A stretch of DNA of 64,000 nucleotides from Lotus japonicus (GCF_012489685.1 NC_080042.1:26169158-26233157); one strand, 5' to 3'; shown: positions 1-11,749, numbered from the stretch's first letter. Notes: generated from the sequence alone by a model not told the origin. A program made the numbers and translations.

Positions 1-1799
1 AAACTTTGAGCCTTAAGTGTTATTATGCTTGAAAGTGTTCTTGACAAGGTTTATATTGTCTAGTTTGGCTAGTGAAGACCTCAACCATTGTAAAGTTATT
101 CTTCTTCTTAGAATCGGTGTGATTCTTGCTTCACCACAGGGTTTGGTGAAGATGATCATAGGGTTTGGTGATTGTGGAAATAGTCCTTTGGATCAGGGTG
201 ATTTAGAGTCCACCATAGAGTTTGGTGTGTTATGTGTAACCAAGGAAGTAGTCTGATTTCTTGAGGGTGTTTCTGAGAGTCTTGGTGTGAGGCTTGTACT
301 ATACATTGCTTTTATCGTGGAAAAATCTTGAATCAGAATGAGGAAATGCAAGTAGCCCTCGGTTGGTGAAGGTGAACTAGAATACATGACAGTGTGAATT
401 TTCCTTATCCCATATCTCTTTACTTTCATCATTTCAATTTATGGTCAATCAAATATTAAATATGCAGGGTTATATATGTAATTAAATTTATGTTTATGTA
501 ATAATGACTTTGAGCTACCAAACACAATACATAGAACATTATTGTCTTGTTTCATTATGTTACGTTTATTTTCATTCTATTGTGTCGTGTTCTTCTATCA
601 CCAAACACTTCCTAAATATGAGTACAATGATATGATAGTGTGTAATATGTTATTTGTTGCTCCAATATGATAAAGTAACACAATCTTGTTGCTTATTCTA
701 CCTTGTTCATCATGTGTAAAAATTATCTTGAGGGGGGAGTTGAGTTAGAGTTATCCTGACAAGATAGAATATCATTTTTCTATTCTTTTTCAATACCCTA
801 ACCCTAAATTAAATTATTTTAATATTTAAATTTTATATAATTTACAATAATATTAATTAATAAATAAAAAAATAGTTATTTTAATAACATAGTAATTTTT
901 TTCAGAAAATTTTATTATTTATTAATTACTAGTTGTTATTGCTAAGTTAAAGTTATTCAGTTACACATAAATTTAATTAAAAAATGAACTAATTTATTAA
1001 TGGTGAAAATATTCATTTAAAAAAATGGTGAAAGTATTGAATTTACACATAAAATATTAAAATTTTCATTATCACTTGCTACTACTTAGTTCACATTATT
1101 TTTGGTTGTTTATATTAATAACAATAAATAAAATAATTTTCACCAACTATAAAATAGACTACTCACTTAGAAAAGGGGCTATTAGTGAAGAATAAGCTGA
1201 GTCAAACACTACTTAAATAAGAAGTACATTTGAGAAAAATAATATTTTTAATAAATTTTTTTAAATTTAATTTAGTTTTATTAATTATCACTTTTCACGA
1301 CTTAGTTAAAACTAATTGGTTACTTATATAATTTCAACTAAAAAAAGATCCTTTTTAAAAAAATTAAAATAGGATAATTAATTAAATTTTAGTTAATTTA
1401 AAACACAGGCACATTTATAAACATGAATGTTTTTTTAATAGAGTAATCACTTTTTTAAGAAAATTAATTTTTAAAAAATATTATGTATTTTTTATTCAAA
1501 GGAAAATTCCTATGGTTTATATCATATCAAATCATTATCTTATTTAGCTCAAAACACAGTATAAAATAAAAGTCTATCATGCTCTTATTTTATCTTGTCC
1601 TTATCCAAACTCTATCATATCCTGTTTTATCATATCTTGACTACCAAATGGACCCTAAGGGATTAATTACCCTTGAAGTGAGGCTAACGTGCGCTTCTAG
1701 TGTTGTGTTACATATTTTTGTTTCTTTTGTACATAAAAGGTGCTACTTCTATATGTTTTGTACTGAAGCTTGCTTAGCGTTGGACAAGTTCCATTTCTA
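1..1799. other. AT-rich intergenic DNA, no gene seen
   Basis: No coding region is supported here; the short open frames lack codon structure or recognisable motifs. Bases 1-430 have the look of the 3' part of a Ty1/copia LTR (a G/T-rich stretch, then a block around 340-420 resembling the end of many plant copia LTRs), but no TG...CA boundary, PBS or target duplication could be fixed, so this is only a suspicion. From about 780 to 1500 the sequence is extremely A+T rich. Confidence 0.4.
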
Positions 1800-2484
1800 G
1801 CAACACGCCAAAGCTTCTCTCTCAAGTCTCTTATTCTCTGGTTTTGTTCATGCTATCAAATGTAGGAACCCAAAATGCAACCCAAAATGCTCTCAAATCT
1901 CTTCGTTAATATAAGCACTACTAATGTTCTTGTTTTCTTTTGAGTTTCCTATGTGGTTTGAGAGGTTTTGGGTTGTTGGGAAGAACCCCATTTCATAAAG
2001 TTTCAATTTTTAATCTGGGTTTTTGAATTTTTTTCTATAGTCTCTTCTGCTTCCTACTTACATGTTACTACTGGGCAGTAAATAGTGCTGATCTTGATGT
2101 TTTGGTACTTTGATCAAGTCTCTAAAAATGAGTACTTGCATTGTTCTGTAATGAACTTGAAATTTGAACTGTCGTCGTTTTTCTTCTGTTATGGAAGCTT
2201 TCTTTGTGCTTTTCCATCATGCTGCTTTGTGAGTTTGTACAATGACATTTGTGTGAAGTTTGTACAAAGAAGAAAAAAAAGCATCTCTTTTTCTTTTGAG
2301 ATGTGTAGTTAGGCGCTAAATAATCTTTCTTTTCATTCAAAAGAGAAATAAAAAAATCATCTCCTTTTGTGTTTTTATTTACATTATCAGCATGTTGGTA
2401 ACTTCACATTTCTTTTTGCTTTCAAGTTTGTCATAGATTGTCATTTGTCAATGAGATAATCTTTCTGCTCTTATTTATGCCAGG
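1800..2484 (+). promoter_or_regulatory. probable 5' UTR and leader intron of the DCD-Kelch gene
   Basis: The start codon at 2485 is preceded by a pyrimidine-rich stretch ending in CAG at 2481-2483. This looks like a splice acceptor one base before the ATG and implies an intron in the 5' untranslated region. The upstream non-coding exon probably lies in the less AT-rich stretch around 1800-2000. No TATA box could be assigned with confidence. Confidence 0.35.
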
Positions 2485-5400
2485 ATGGGGAAATGGAACA
2501 AATCTCAACCTTCTTATTCGAGTGTGACTCTTCCTTTCTCTCCAAATTCATCGGTCACTAGCCGAAATCTGAACAAGGATGAACTTGGTGGTGTCATATT
2601 TGGATGCGAGAACGACACAATTAGAGAATGTTTATCCAAAAACCTCTTTGGTCAGTTCTTTGCATTTGATTCCTGATCTCGTGATTGCTTGTTTTAATCG
2701 TCATTGTTGCTTGCAATTTATATTTTAGTTACCATGTAGTCGTATTGCGGATGAAATGATCACTTATTAGGCGTATTTTAGATACTATAGTGAAGCTAAA
2801 ATCATGGTGGACAGAAGCAATTCCCCTTTGCTTTTGCTTTTGCTTCTATCCACTAGTTTTCGAACGAGTTTCCAAACATGCACATAGTGAGGGATTTCTT
2901 ATGGCTAATTTGAACTTTTATCTGTTTTGAGGTTTGACAGGCTTACCAGTGGGACACTTCTCTTATGTGAAGAACATTGAGCCAGGGCTGCCTCTTTTTC
3001 TGTTTAACTATAGTGATCGGAAGCTTCATGGAATTTTCCAGGCAGTTAGCTGTGGGAAAATGTTAATGGACCCTTACTCATGGATTAGTAGTGATGGTGG
3101 TTCAGATAAAAGTAAAATGCAATTTCCTGCGCAGGTGTCACTTGCTTGTATCCTATGATTCATACAGTTCTGTTCAAAACTATTTTGGTTATTATTCGTA
3201 GAAATTATGTTCATACCTTTCTGTTTGAATATCTTAGGTGCAAATTTGTGTACAACGTCAGTGCCAGCCACTGTCCGAAGATAAATTTAAACCTATAATT
3301 GCAGACAACTACTACACAAATGCTGATTTCTGGTTTGAGCTAGACCATGGGCAAGCAAACACACTGATTTCCTTACTATCACCATTGTCCATTTCCCCTG
3401 GCATATCTGTCCCACAGACTAAAACGTGGATAAGTTTGTTTCAACCTCCACCGTCGCATGAATCAGGGTTAGAGCATCATTCTGATGACTCAATTGTAAG
3501 ATCTGATTCCAGTGAAAATGATTTTTCTCTCAATGGATGCATCCAACCATTGGATACCCATATAGGTATGAAGGAAGTAAAACAGGATGAGAAGAGCCTC
3601 ATATGTATAAAACTAAAGGAATTGGCTCTTAAGCATGAAAATCAACCTCTCTCTTTGGCAAATGATGTGAATGATACGCCTAATGCCGATGCGAATGACA
3701 TCTACTCCATGGGAAAGAATTTGGATACACAAGTTGGTTTAGAGAAGAAGGAAGAGGATCCTAGTTCTCCATTTGAGTATCCAGACACCATAGCTCAGGT
3801 AGTTTAGAATGTTTTGTGGAAAATTTTGAATGGTATATTGATTCTCTTTCGAAGCTACTAACTTGTTATGTATCTACAGTTGGTGCAAGAGCTTATAGAT
3901 TTCAAGAATAGACAAGCTGAGACGAATTATTACATGGAGCAGAAGCTGGTACAGTTTTCTATGTTTTAGATGCTATAATTTTTAATATTTCTCTTTTTTT
4001 CTTTCTTTCACTAACATCTTTAAGTATATTTCTGGAACGCGTTGAATATAAGATCATCATAGAAATTGTCCAAGGATGTGAAACTTCTTTATTTACATAT
4101 TTTTAGATTCTTGATAAGTAGTTATTCCTATATGTGGTTTCAAAATTCTGATCTCATTTGAATTTTAAAAATATGCAGATCACTTGCTGGTATGGTTGTT
4201 TTTTCTCATTACACTTTGTTTCCTGATTTGAGATTTCCATTTTTACTTGACCTAATTTCGCAATATTTTGGTTCCATTGCAGTGGTGTAGTGGGAGAGTG
4301 AAAAAATAAAACAAGATGGGTCCAATAGTTAAAATATAGCAAGACCGCCTGTTTTGGTTCTCTCTCCTGCTTCATCTACGCATTGAAAGTAAATTGTAAA
4401 TAAAAATGTCTTTAGGAAATAATCTGAAGACTGTATTAGGCTTAATGAAGGACTGGATAAGGCGAGGAAAACTAAGAATGGAAGTTCATTGACGAATGGA
4501 TAAGAAGCTGACATTGGTTATTTGAAAAGTTCAGTAGGAAGTAAAAGCCCAAGAAGTTAGATGACTTAATCAAATGAGAGATAATTTAAATGAAAATTAT
4601 CTGAGTGGTATTGAAGTTAGAATCGTCTTTTCGAATTACACTTGGTATCCTTAATAATTAATAGCACACATTTTCTATTTTTCATGTCAAATAGGATGAA
4701 GCCTTCTCCCATATCATAATTGGTTTATTTTCATTTTCAATTCAGTTTGATGCAGAGATGGAAATTCAGAGTCTTAAAGATCATTGTACAATGCTTGAAT
4801 CTGCATGCAATATTCCTCCGACACATGATGAGAAGACAGTAATTAGTTCATATGCTGAGATGCATTTAGATCCCAAACATTATTATTTTTACTTGGAGGC
4901 TATGATGGAGAATCACGGTTAGCAAGTATGGATCTGTATTGTACTTCACAGAATGTGATCCAATCTCTCAAGCCTATGAGCTCTATTCGTTCATATGCTT
5001 CAGCTGTACAGTTCAATGGTGAGATATATGTTTTTGGCGGTGGAAATGGTTATGTTTGGTATGACACAGGTATGTCTTCCTTGGTTTTCATATGCTTCAG
5101 CTGTACAGTTCAATGATGTGTTTTTTACTATCCCTTCTATATGTGTAGTTGAATCATACAATCCAGTTCATGACAATTGGACCCCGCGCCCCTCTTTGAA
5201 CCAGAAAAAAGGAAGTCTGTCTGGAGCTGCATTGAACAACAAAATATTTGCTGTTGGTGGTGGCAATGGAGTTGATTTCTTTTCAGATGTTGAGATGCTT
5301 GATTTAGACATTGGATGGTGGATACCTACACGCTCAATGCTGGACAAGGTAAAGTGTCTATCAGATGATAAACATTCTGCTCTTGATTGAGATTTGAGTG

Positions 5401-8141
5401 GTGTACTTATGGGTAACTGCTGAACAACATGAGGGCTCATATGATTTTTAAGGCATAAGCTGATAAGAACCTTGGGAGAACCATACCTTTAAAACTAGTG
5501 TCGTAGTTGGAGAGTCCAAGGTTTATAAACCTCTCATACTAGAATCCTATACTTCCAATACATCCCACCACGCTCTGCTGCGCAAACGCCCACACGGGCT
5601 GGCTGTACAATAGCCCCTTGACTAGTCTTGAGGAGAACATTGCAATGTCAGCTGCACCACCTGCGCTAGTCGTTTGTAATAGAGAAACATAGTGGAAGCG
5701 TTAATTTGTGGTGGAGGTTCTTTTTATCAGCTTATTTTTTTTATCAGCTAAGGTCATTTTTGAACCTCATGTTGCTCCTCTGTCTTGACTGCGCTTCTTT
5801 GTTTGACGAATTGCATTGTTCTTCGTTGGTTGCTGTCTCTGTTGAAATCCAAGATTCAACCCTGCACCGATTTCTGATGATTTCTCTTCCTGGTCTACCA
5901 TTCTTGATTCTCTCATTTCTTCATCGTCCTTCTGTAATCTCTCATTTACCCTTCTCCAATCTTTATTTTTTAACCATGCCTTCCAGAATTCCAATCACTT
6001 CTGGTGAAAGTGAACACCTCATGGAATCTCCCTTTTTCATTCCAGCCATTGCTTCTAGATGTTGCCCACAGCTCCAAGATCAAAGCTGTGATATGATAGA
6101 AACCAGCCAAAGAAGAAGATAGGAAACTGATATTACTGGAATTCCAGGTTATTTGAGAGAACCTGGTCTCTCCCAATTCCCATTACAATCCCATAAGATG
6201 CCTAATGCTCTCTAACTATCTCTTATTTATTATATTTCCTCTCTCAGCCTCTAACTAACTAAAACCTACTAACTAACTACAGTTATCTATCAAGATCACA
6301 TATATATAGGTAGGCCTAAGATGTTATAGGGAAGTAGTCCATATGCTTGCATCGAGTGTTATAATCGAGCTTATGTCTTCAGTACTTCTATGTCCATGTA
6401 TTATTCACTTCTAGGATGGTATCTGTTTTGCATTACATGAGCCTCTTCTTCTCATATTATGGAATAAATAATTAAGTGATCATTTGAATCATTTCTTTAA
6501 AAGAGTTAAAAATTGTTCAAGTTATTGCTTGAATGATCTTCTATATTTTCCAGAGATTTGCTCTAGCTGCTGCAGAACTCAATGGTGTGCTTTATGCTAC
6601 TGGTGGATATGATGGAAATGATTATTTAAAGTAAGATTTATAATTTGATTTGCACTCAATTAGTTCATGTCTATAGCTAAAACTCTTATGATGCAAACAT
6701 TCCTCATCTTTCTATACTAATTTTATGTTAGATTTTTCTGTAATATATTTAAGTTCTTACTGATGTGAGTAACTAATTGCAGGTCTGCTGAAAGATTTGA
6801 TCCCAGGGAACATTCTTGGACCAAAATACCAAATATGAATACAAAACGGGGCTGCCACTCATTAGTTGTTCTAAATGAAAATTTGTGAGTTCAACATATT
6901 TTCTTCATGTTCATGATTGCCTTCAATTTTCATTCCATTGATGAAGTAGTAATTAGGACTAGCTCAAGTAGATATTCCTCCCGGGAAATTCTGTCTGATC
7001 ATATCTACTATATGGTTTGAAAAGAAATGAAAATGAGCTTTGAAAGAAGAATCAGACTCTATTTTGGCGCTAAGCGCAGTGCAAAATTGTGAAGATGGCA
7101 CTAACTTCAATATCTGGCGTTAAGCGCACTGTAAAATTGTGAGCTTTGCCCTGCCAACCGTCTGAAGGAAAAACCGGTGGAATTTCTTATGAGGCAAATT
7201 TTCTGCTTAGAAGTTACTCACAAGTATAGTTTTTTTCTATTTTTAAATGTAGATTTGTCATTTAGAATCATTCGGTAATTGTTTGTAATGCTCTTAACTC
7301 ATCTGCAAATCATTTTTGGACATAATCATGTGGTCACAAACAGGGTGAACTAGTGTATATAAAACAATGCTTTTCTAGCCAGACACTTAATTTCCTGTTC
7401 TTATAACTTTCTGTTATTGACTGAGGCATGCTTTACTTAAACTTCTTCTTTCATTGTGTAGATATGCACTAGGTGGATTTGATGGAAACAAAATGATTCC
7501 AAATGTTGATGTGTTTGATCCTCGCCTCGGAGCATGGATGATGGGGGAACCAATGAATCATCCCAGGGGATATTTTGCTGCTGCAGTTGTCAAAGAATCC
7601 ATTTATGTGATTGGGGGAGTTGAAGGCCTTGATAATATTGTATGTACGGTAAGTAAATCTATTCCACTCTCCTCTCTTCCAAAAACTTTTGTTGGTTAAG
7701 GTTATTCAGAGTTTTAGAGCTCATTAGTTGATTTATAGTTTGACTAAATCACGCTTATTTAAAGTTGAGTTATATTAAAAAGAGAAAGATAATTATTGGT
7801 TAATAAATTAGTGAGATTTGTGATTGGTGAAAATAGAAAGTTTACGTGTGAGATTCAATATAAATGAGGGTACACATGTAAGAAAATTAGATAAATAGTC
7901 TTGAATTTCTAAAACAATCAACTTAAAGCAACAAAAGTGTTTTGGAATGGAGGGATCAATAATCTTTTGCCTTTGATGATGCATTCGGACTAGCCTCATA
8001 TTTATACTTCATAATTTATATATCTTTAAAAAATTACAGGTTGAGAATTATAAGGAAAGTCAGGGATGGCAGGAAATTTACACAGCAGCACCTATGAAAA
8101 GGTGTTTCTTGTCCGCTATTGCCTGCCGTACTCAGGAGTGA
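2485..8141 (+). CDS. DCD-domain / Kelch-repeat protein, frameshifted in exon 5
   Basis: Ten coding exons with GT-AG borders: 2485-2650, 2941-3134, 3238-3798, 3880-3948, 4746-5069, 5149-5348, 6554-6630, 6783-6884, 7462-7648, 8040-8141. The N-terminal part is a Development and Cell Death (DCD) domain (GVIFGC, LFLFNYSDRKLHGIF, FWFELDHGQA), the plant domain found in N-rich and stress or cell-death proteins. A variable linker and a short coiled coil (exons 4-5) follow, then about six Kelch repeats (LGGYDGES, YVFGGGNG, FAVGGGNG, YATGGYDG, YALGGFDG, YVIGGVEG), a beta-propeller likely used for protein binding. The ten exons sum to 1982 nt, one short of a multiple of three. The DCD/coiled-coil frame runs to a TAG at 4920-4922, whereas the Kelch frame opens about 40 nt before it in another phase. 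As read, the product stops at about 388 residues instead of about 660. A single missing base around 4880-4890 would explain it, either a real mutation or a sequencing error. Family membership is certain; molecular partners are unknown. Confidence 0.85.
4990..5115 (+). repeat. 29-bp exon segment duplicated in the adjacent intron
   Basis: A 29-base stretch of Kelch coding sequence (4990-5018) recurs without a mismatch at 5087-5115, inside the 79-bp intron between exons 5 and 6. The copies are 97 bp apart and both begin TTCATATGCTTCAG. The intron copy lies between the GT donor (5070) and AG acceptor (5147-5148), so splicing could still remove it. Confidence 0.9.
5440..6330 (-). mobile_element. 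probable Ty3/gypsy remnant inside intron 6 of the DCD-Kelch gene
   Basis: Intron 6 is enlarged to 1.2 kb (5349-6553). Read on the minus strand, 6310-6070 resembles a retrotransposon LTR end (AG-rich GAGAGAGG block, then GGCTGGTTTCTATCA). Downstream lies a polar, charged open stretch (about 5994-5767, minus strand) of the kind seen at the start of gag proteins, with a methionine-initiated reading upstream of it broken by frame changes. No intact LTR pair or clear primer-binding site is visible. This is a pattern judgement, not a firm identification. 5440-5600 may be a separate small insertion. Confidence 0.35.
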
Positions 8142-8946
8142 CAGAAGGTCCTTCAATAGTCACATAGTGGCCTTCCGGTGCTCCTCTTTGCAAATTTGTC
8201 AAAGCTTGTTTGAAAGGTAGAAATCACAAAACAGGGTAGAAGAAGAGAAAGAGAAGGAGAGGAATCAGACCTGGATATACCTAGCAAAATGTTTGTTCCA
8301 TCTATGGGTGGGAACTTGGTGATTGCTTATGACTAACGATGATATATGGTTGTGAACTTGTATGTTGGTAACCTTATCAATTTCTTGAATCATGTTCTGA
8401 TTTCATTAAGCCTCTCTTCAATCTTCATCGAACCTTTTTCCATGGGTGTTGATGGCACTGTTGCAGATCTTCAAGGTGTTGATAACAGAACAGTAACAGG
8501 AATGGCGGTGTGAAATTCTTTGATATTTAATATTAATGACCAGGATTAATAATACAGATGTTCTATTTTAAGTGGTCAACACAACCAATCATATAATTAC
8601 GTCAGATTAAAATAGGAATAAAAAATGAAAAGCTGGAAATTAGATGGCATGTTGTTGACCTTTCACTGCATCACAATTTAATTAGTTATATGGCTGATGT
8701 TATCCCATACATCATCACTTCAACGTCGTTAATGATAATTGGTAAGACAACCTTCTTGATACGGAACATGTAATGCACATTTTTCTTCTTTTTCAAAACC
8801 TCCATGTTCTAACGTGTGATATATGTATACATCTATTTAAAACAACGCGTCTTCTTGGCTCTATATTATCTATTTTTACAGCCACTAGTCCATAAAGGAG
8901 TCACAGGCAAAAACAAATAACTTGAAGAGTGAATTGAACTGCTGCA
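8142..8946. other. spacer between the DCD-Kelch gene and the GST gene
   Basis: Non-coding. It should contain the 3' UTR of the Kelch gene and the promoter and leader of the glutathione transferase. A TACGTCA motif near 8598-8604 is an as-1-like half site of the kind common in tau-class GST promoters, but a single such motif is weak evidence. A CTATATTA stretch near 8860 is a possible TATA element about 85 bp before the ATG. Confidence 0.35.
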
Positions 8947-9739
8947 ATGGCTGCATCAAGGGAAGATGTGAAACTTTTGGGAATTGTGGGAAGCCCATTC
9001 GTGTGCAGGGTTCAGATTGCTCTCAAGTTGAAGGGAATTGAATAAGAATTCCTGGAACAAATCTTTGGCCAAAAGAGTGTTCTGCTTCTCAAATATAACC
9101 CAGTTCACAAGAAGGTTCCTGTGCTTGTTCACAATGAGAATCCCATAGCAGAGTCCCTCGTGATTCTCGAATACATCGATGAGACATGGAAACACAACCC
9201 TATCTTGCCTTCTGATCCTTACCAGAGAGCCTTGGCTCGATTCTGGTCCAAGTTCATGGATGACAAGGTAAATAGCTTTATGAAATTCAGCTATTCAGTT
9301 TATGTTAAAGAAACTTAATTTATTAAAGTCAGAAATTCTGTTTGTCCTAATTATTCTCTAACATGTACGAAATCAGGTCGTGGATTCAACAGTGAAATCT
9401 GTTTTTACCGTCGATGAGGAAGAGCGTGAGAAGAAAATTGAGGAATTATCTGATGCTTTGCAATTTCTTGAGACTGAGTTGAAGGACAAGAAGTTCTTTG
9501 GTGGAGAGGAGTTTGGGTTTGTGGACATTGCTGCTGTGTTCATAGCTTTTCATATCCCTTTATTTCAAGAAATAGCGGGGCTGCAATTGTTCACGGCTGA
9601 GAAATTTCCAAAGCTCTACAAATGGAGCCAAGAATTTCTAAACCATCAAGTTGTTAAAGAATCTATGCCTCCTAGAGACCCACTTTTTAGCGCCTTCAAA
9701 CGTCACTATGAAAGCCTTACGGCTTCAAAATCAAATTAG
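8947..9739 (+). pseudogene. tau-class glutathione S-transferase with premature stop
   Basis: Two exons, 8947-9267 and 9377-9739, with a GT-AG intron in the position usual for plant tau GSTs. Together they span 227 sense codons, a normal length for the class. The N-terminal thioredoxin-like domain shows the catalytic-serine region (Ser16 in GIVGSPFVCRVQIALKLKG) and the glutathione-site motif [17 protein letters not shown]. The C-terminal helical domain includes [14 protein letters not shown] and KKFFGGEEFGFVDIAA. Tau GSTs conjugate glutathione to herbicides, auxin analogues and oxidised lipids in the cytosol. Codon 33 is TAA (9043-9045) where homologues have tyrosine or another residue, so translation would end at 32 residues. 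Everything downstream is open and well conserved. The disruption is therefore recent, allele-specific, or a base-call error. Confidence 0.85.
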
Positions 9740-9900
9740 GATCAATTTAGAATGAGACTCTGAAATTCTGATGAAAATTGTATGGAGTATGTGTCTGTCA
9801 AAGAGTTATTGCCGTTTGTGTTAGGACTAAGGATTTCATTTCAATGTAATATATTTGGACTACGATTTCGATCTTGATGTCATAGAAATCCAAGGGATGG

Positions 9901-10436
9901 TTAAAGAAGGTATGGTTCTCTTCTGTCCTTCAAAGTTATTGAAGAAGCTGCAAATTGCAATGTTACCATGATTGAACTACCAGCTTTGGATTTACAATAA
10001 ATTTTAATTTTTATGCTAGTATCCTCATTGAGCTTTAATTCACTCATCTGAGGAGGATTCAATGTCATAGCTCTTTGTACTTCTCTAGTAATCCTTTCCT
10101 CAGCAATATTGTGGATATACTCCTTATAAAAACAATAGCAGTTTCGATGCACCTTATAGGATCAGCCATTTTGTTATTGAAGCAACACTCATTCCTGGCT
10201 TTCCAAATAGCCCACAGTACATGACAGATTAAGGACAATATGTCTGAGCCTTTTTTACTAAGCAGACCTTGGATCCAAGTAACCAATTCACTGGAATTGC
10301 ATATGACATTAGTCAGACCAGCCCCAAACCATAAAGCTCTAGCAAAATCACAATTCACAAATAGATGTTGCATATCTTCATCAGCCTTGAAGCACAGAGG
10401 GCAAATTGTATGGAGTATGATAGAATTCAAAATTTC
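9901..10436 (-). mobile_element. LINE (non-LTR retrotransposon) 3' relic, zinc-binding RT-associated domain
   Basis: Minus-strand frames encode the plant LINE zf-RVT-like region: CPLCFKADEDMQHLF followed by a Cys and ARALW. Then comes a stretch typical of the linker to the RNase H domain (VLWAIWKARNECCF). The frame shifts once near 10130, and the rest continues to about 9901. The upstream reverse transcriptase part is missing because the element is cut at 10436 by the Ty3/gypsy relic. Non-functional. Confidence 0.7.
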
Positions 10437-10574
10437 TGAGGTAGATTATTATTGAATAAGAAAGAAAAAGATGAGCACAAGGCTCTACAATGGAAAATAA
10501 ACCAGAGTCCTGTGACTCCTTTCTAGAGAGATATTCTCTCCTAACCTAATTCTCACCACATAGGCTACATATAA

Positions 10575-10979
10575 GGGGGCGTTTGTTAGAGGTTTTAGAA
10601 AATGATACCCAGGAATCTTAATCCTAGGAATATTTTGATGGGAATGTTATTCCCGGGCATCTTCTTAAAAAAGTGTTTGGTTAATAAATTTCATTCCCGG
10701 GTATGTTCTTAATAATTTCTTAATTAAAATATTTAAAAATATAAAATTTGAAGTAAAAAGAAAAGTTAGTGGGAAATAACTTCCATTCCCATGGGAATGT
10801 AAGATACCCATCCTTGAACTTGGGAATGAAGTTTGGAGAAAAACAATGTAAATGGCATGCCTGGGAATCTTTAATACCCGGGAATAATTTTTCTGAAACC
10901 TGTACCAAACATGGGAATGTTACATTCCCAACCTTACTTACCCGGGAATGTTTAAAGTTCCCTTCTACCAAACGCCCAG
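10575..10979. mobile_element. MITE inside the gypsy LTR
   Basis: A roughly 400-bp AT-rich unit has inverted ends: GGGCGTTTGTTAGA at 10577 and, read inward from the right end, GGGCGTTTGGTAGA at 10977. Inside are repeated CCCGGGAAT/ATTCCCGGG and CATTCCC-type subterminal motifs. It has no coding capacity. It interrupts the LTR of the gypsy relic. The flanking bases do not form a clean duplication, so the superfamily is uncertain (PIF/Harbinger or hAT are possible). Confidence 0.6.
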
Positions 10980-11250
10980 TTATTTTTAATATATAAAATA
11001 ACACTAATACTAATTATCTCTAATAACCTATCCCACTAATCAAATCCCCCTACACAAACTGAATCCCACTAATCAAGGAAATCATGCCAGCCCCACTCAT
11101 TAATCCTCATATCTGGTATCCTATCATTGCTCCCTCCTCAAGAACACCCTTGTCCTCAAGGCTGCAGCACTGCTTCATCCTTCCTCTAATTCGATCGCGA
11201 TGACCTCCCCTTCCTCATTTACAGTCTCATCATCCCCTAACACAATTAAT

Positions 11251-11506
11251 CGCAATTACTTCTCTGCACACTGGTGTAGAGGATTATACTTCTCACCGCA
11301 CCTGAAACACAGCCCTTGTGCCTTGCGATTCATCAGTTCAGCATTGGGAAGGTGTTTGGTGCCTCGATTCTGATCATTCGCAATTACTTCTCTGCACACT
11401 GGTGTAGAGGATTATACTTCTCACCGCACCTGAAACACAACCCTTGTGCCTTGCGATTCATCAGTTCAGCATTGGGAAGGTGTTTGGTGCCTCGATTCTG
11501 ATCATT
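11251..11506. repeat. 128-bp tandem duplication of the gag zinc-knuckle segment
   Basis: Bases 11251-11378 and 11379-11506 are head-to-tail copies with only one difference noticed (ACAGCCC versus ACAACCC). Each copy encodes the same minus-strand CFRCGEKYNPLHQC knuckle followed by a stop codon. Confidence 0.9.
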
Positions 11507-11749
11507 GGTGAAGAAACGATCGCTGTTGGTGGACAGTGGTATGCGACTCTCTTTGGGTCGAATTCTCCGTCATATTCCCTTTGGATTGGGTTCCCAAACT
11601 TGGGCCAAGCCCAAAACCTAATTTGTTTGTGTTTAGGTTATAACCCGACCCGGATCCGCCTTTATCAACATAACTCGGATTCGCCTTTATCAAAATAAGG
11701 ATGGAACAAGGTCCACCAGAGTTGGAGTTGTTGTTCTGATCAACGTTGT

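Larger units (their letters stand above)
10437..11560 (-). mobile_element. deleted Ty3/gypsy element: 3' LTR plus gag zinc knuckle
   Basis: A 3' LTR in minus orientation occupies 10437-11126 (starts TGAGGTAG on +, ends TATCA, so TG...CA). Next to it is a polypurine tract, read on the minus strand as TTGAGGAGGGAGCAA at about 11127-11141. Internal to that are the last codons of a pol-like frame (minus-strand ALRTRVFLRREQ, stop) and then a gag CCHC zinc knuckle (CFRCGEKYNPLHQC). Nearly all of pol is deleted. The element entered the LINE relic at 10436. The matching far-side LTR is not visible, so the target duplication cannot be checked. Confidence 0.65.

Noticed and set aside
193..432. 79-codon ORFs on both strands at the window start
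   Set aside because: No motif, no start context or splice pattern; the region may be an LTR end.
5706..6122. 138-codon plus-strand ORF in intron 6 of the DCD-Kelch gene
   Set aside because: It is opposite to the presumed gag-like minus-strand sequence and has no domain; treated as part of a transposon remnant.
8590..8730. as-1/ocs-like stress promoter for the GST
   Set aside because: Only isolated ACGT-containing motifs are present; the tandem spacing of a true as-1 element is not seen.
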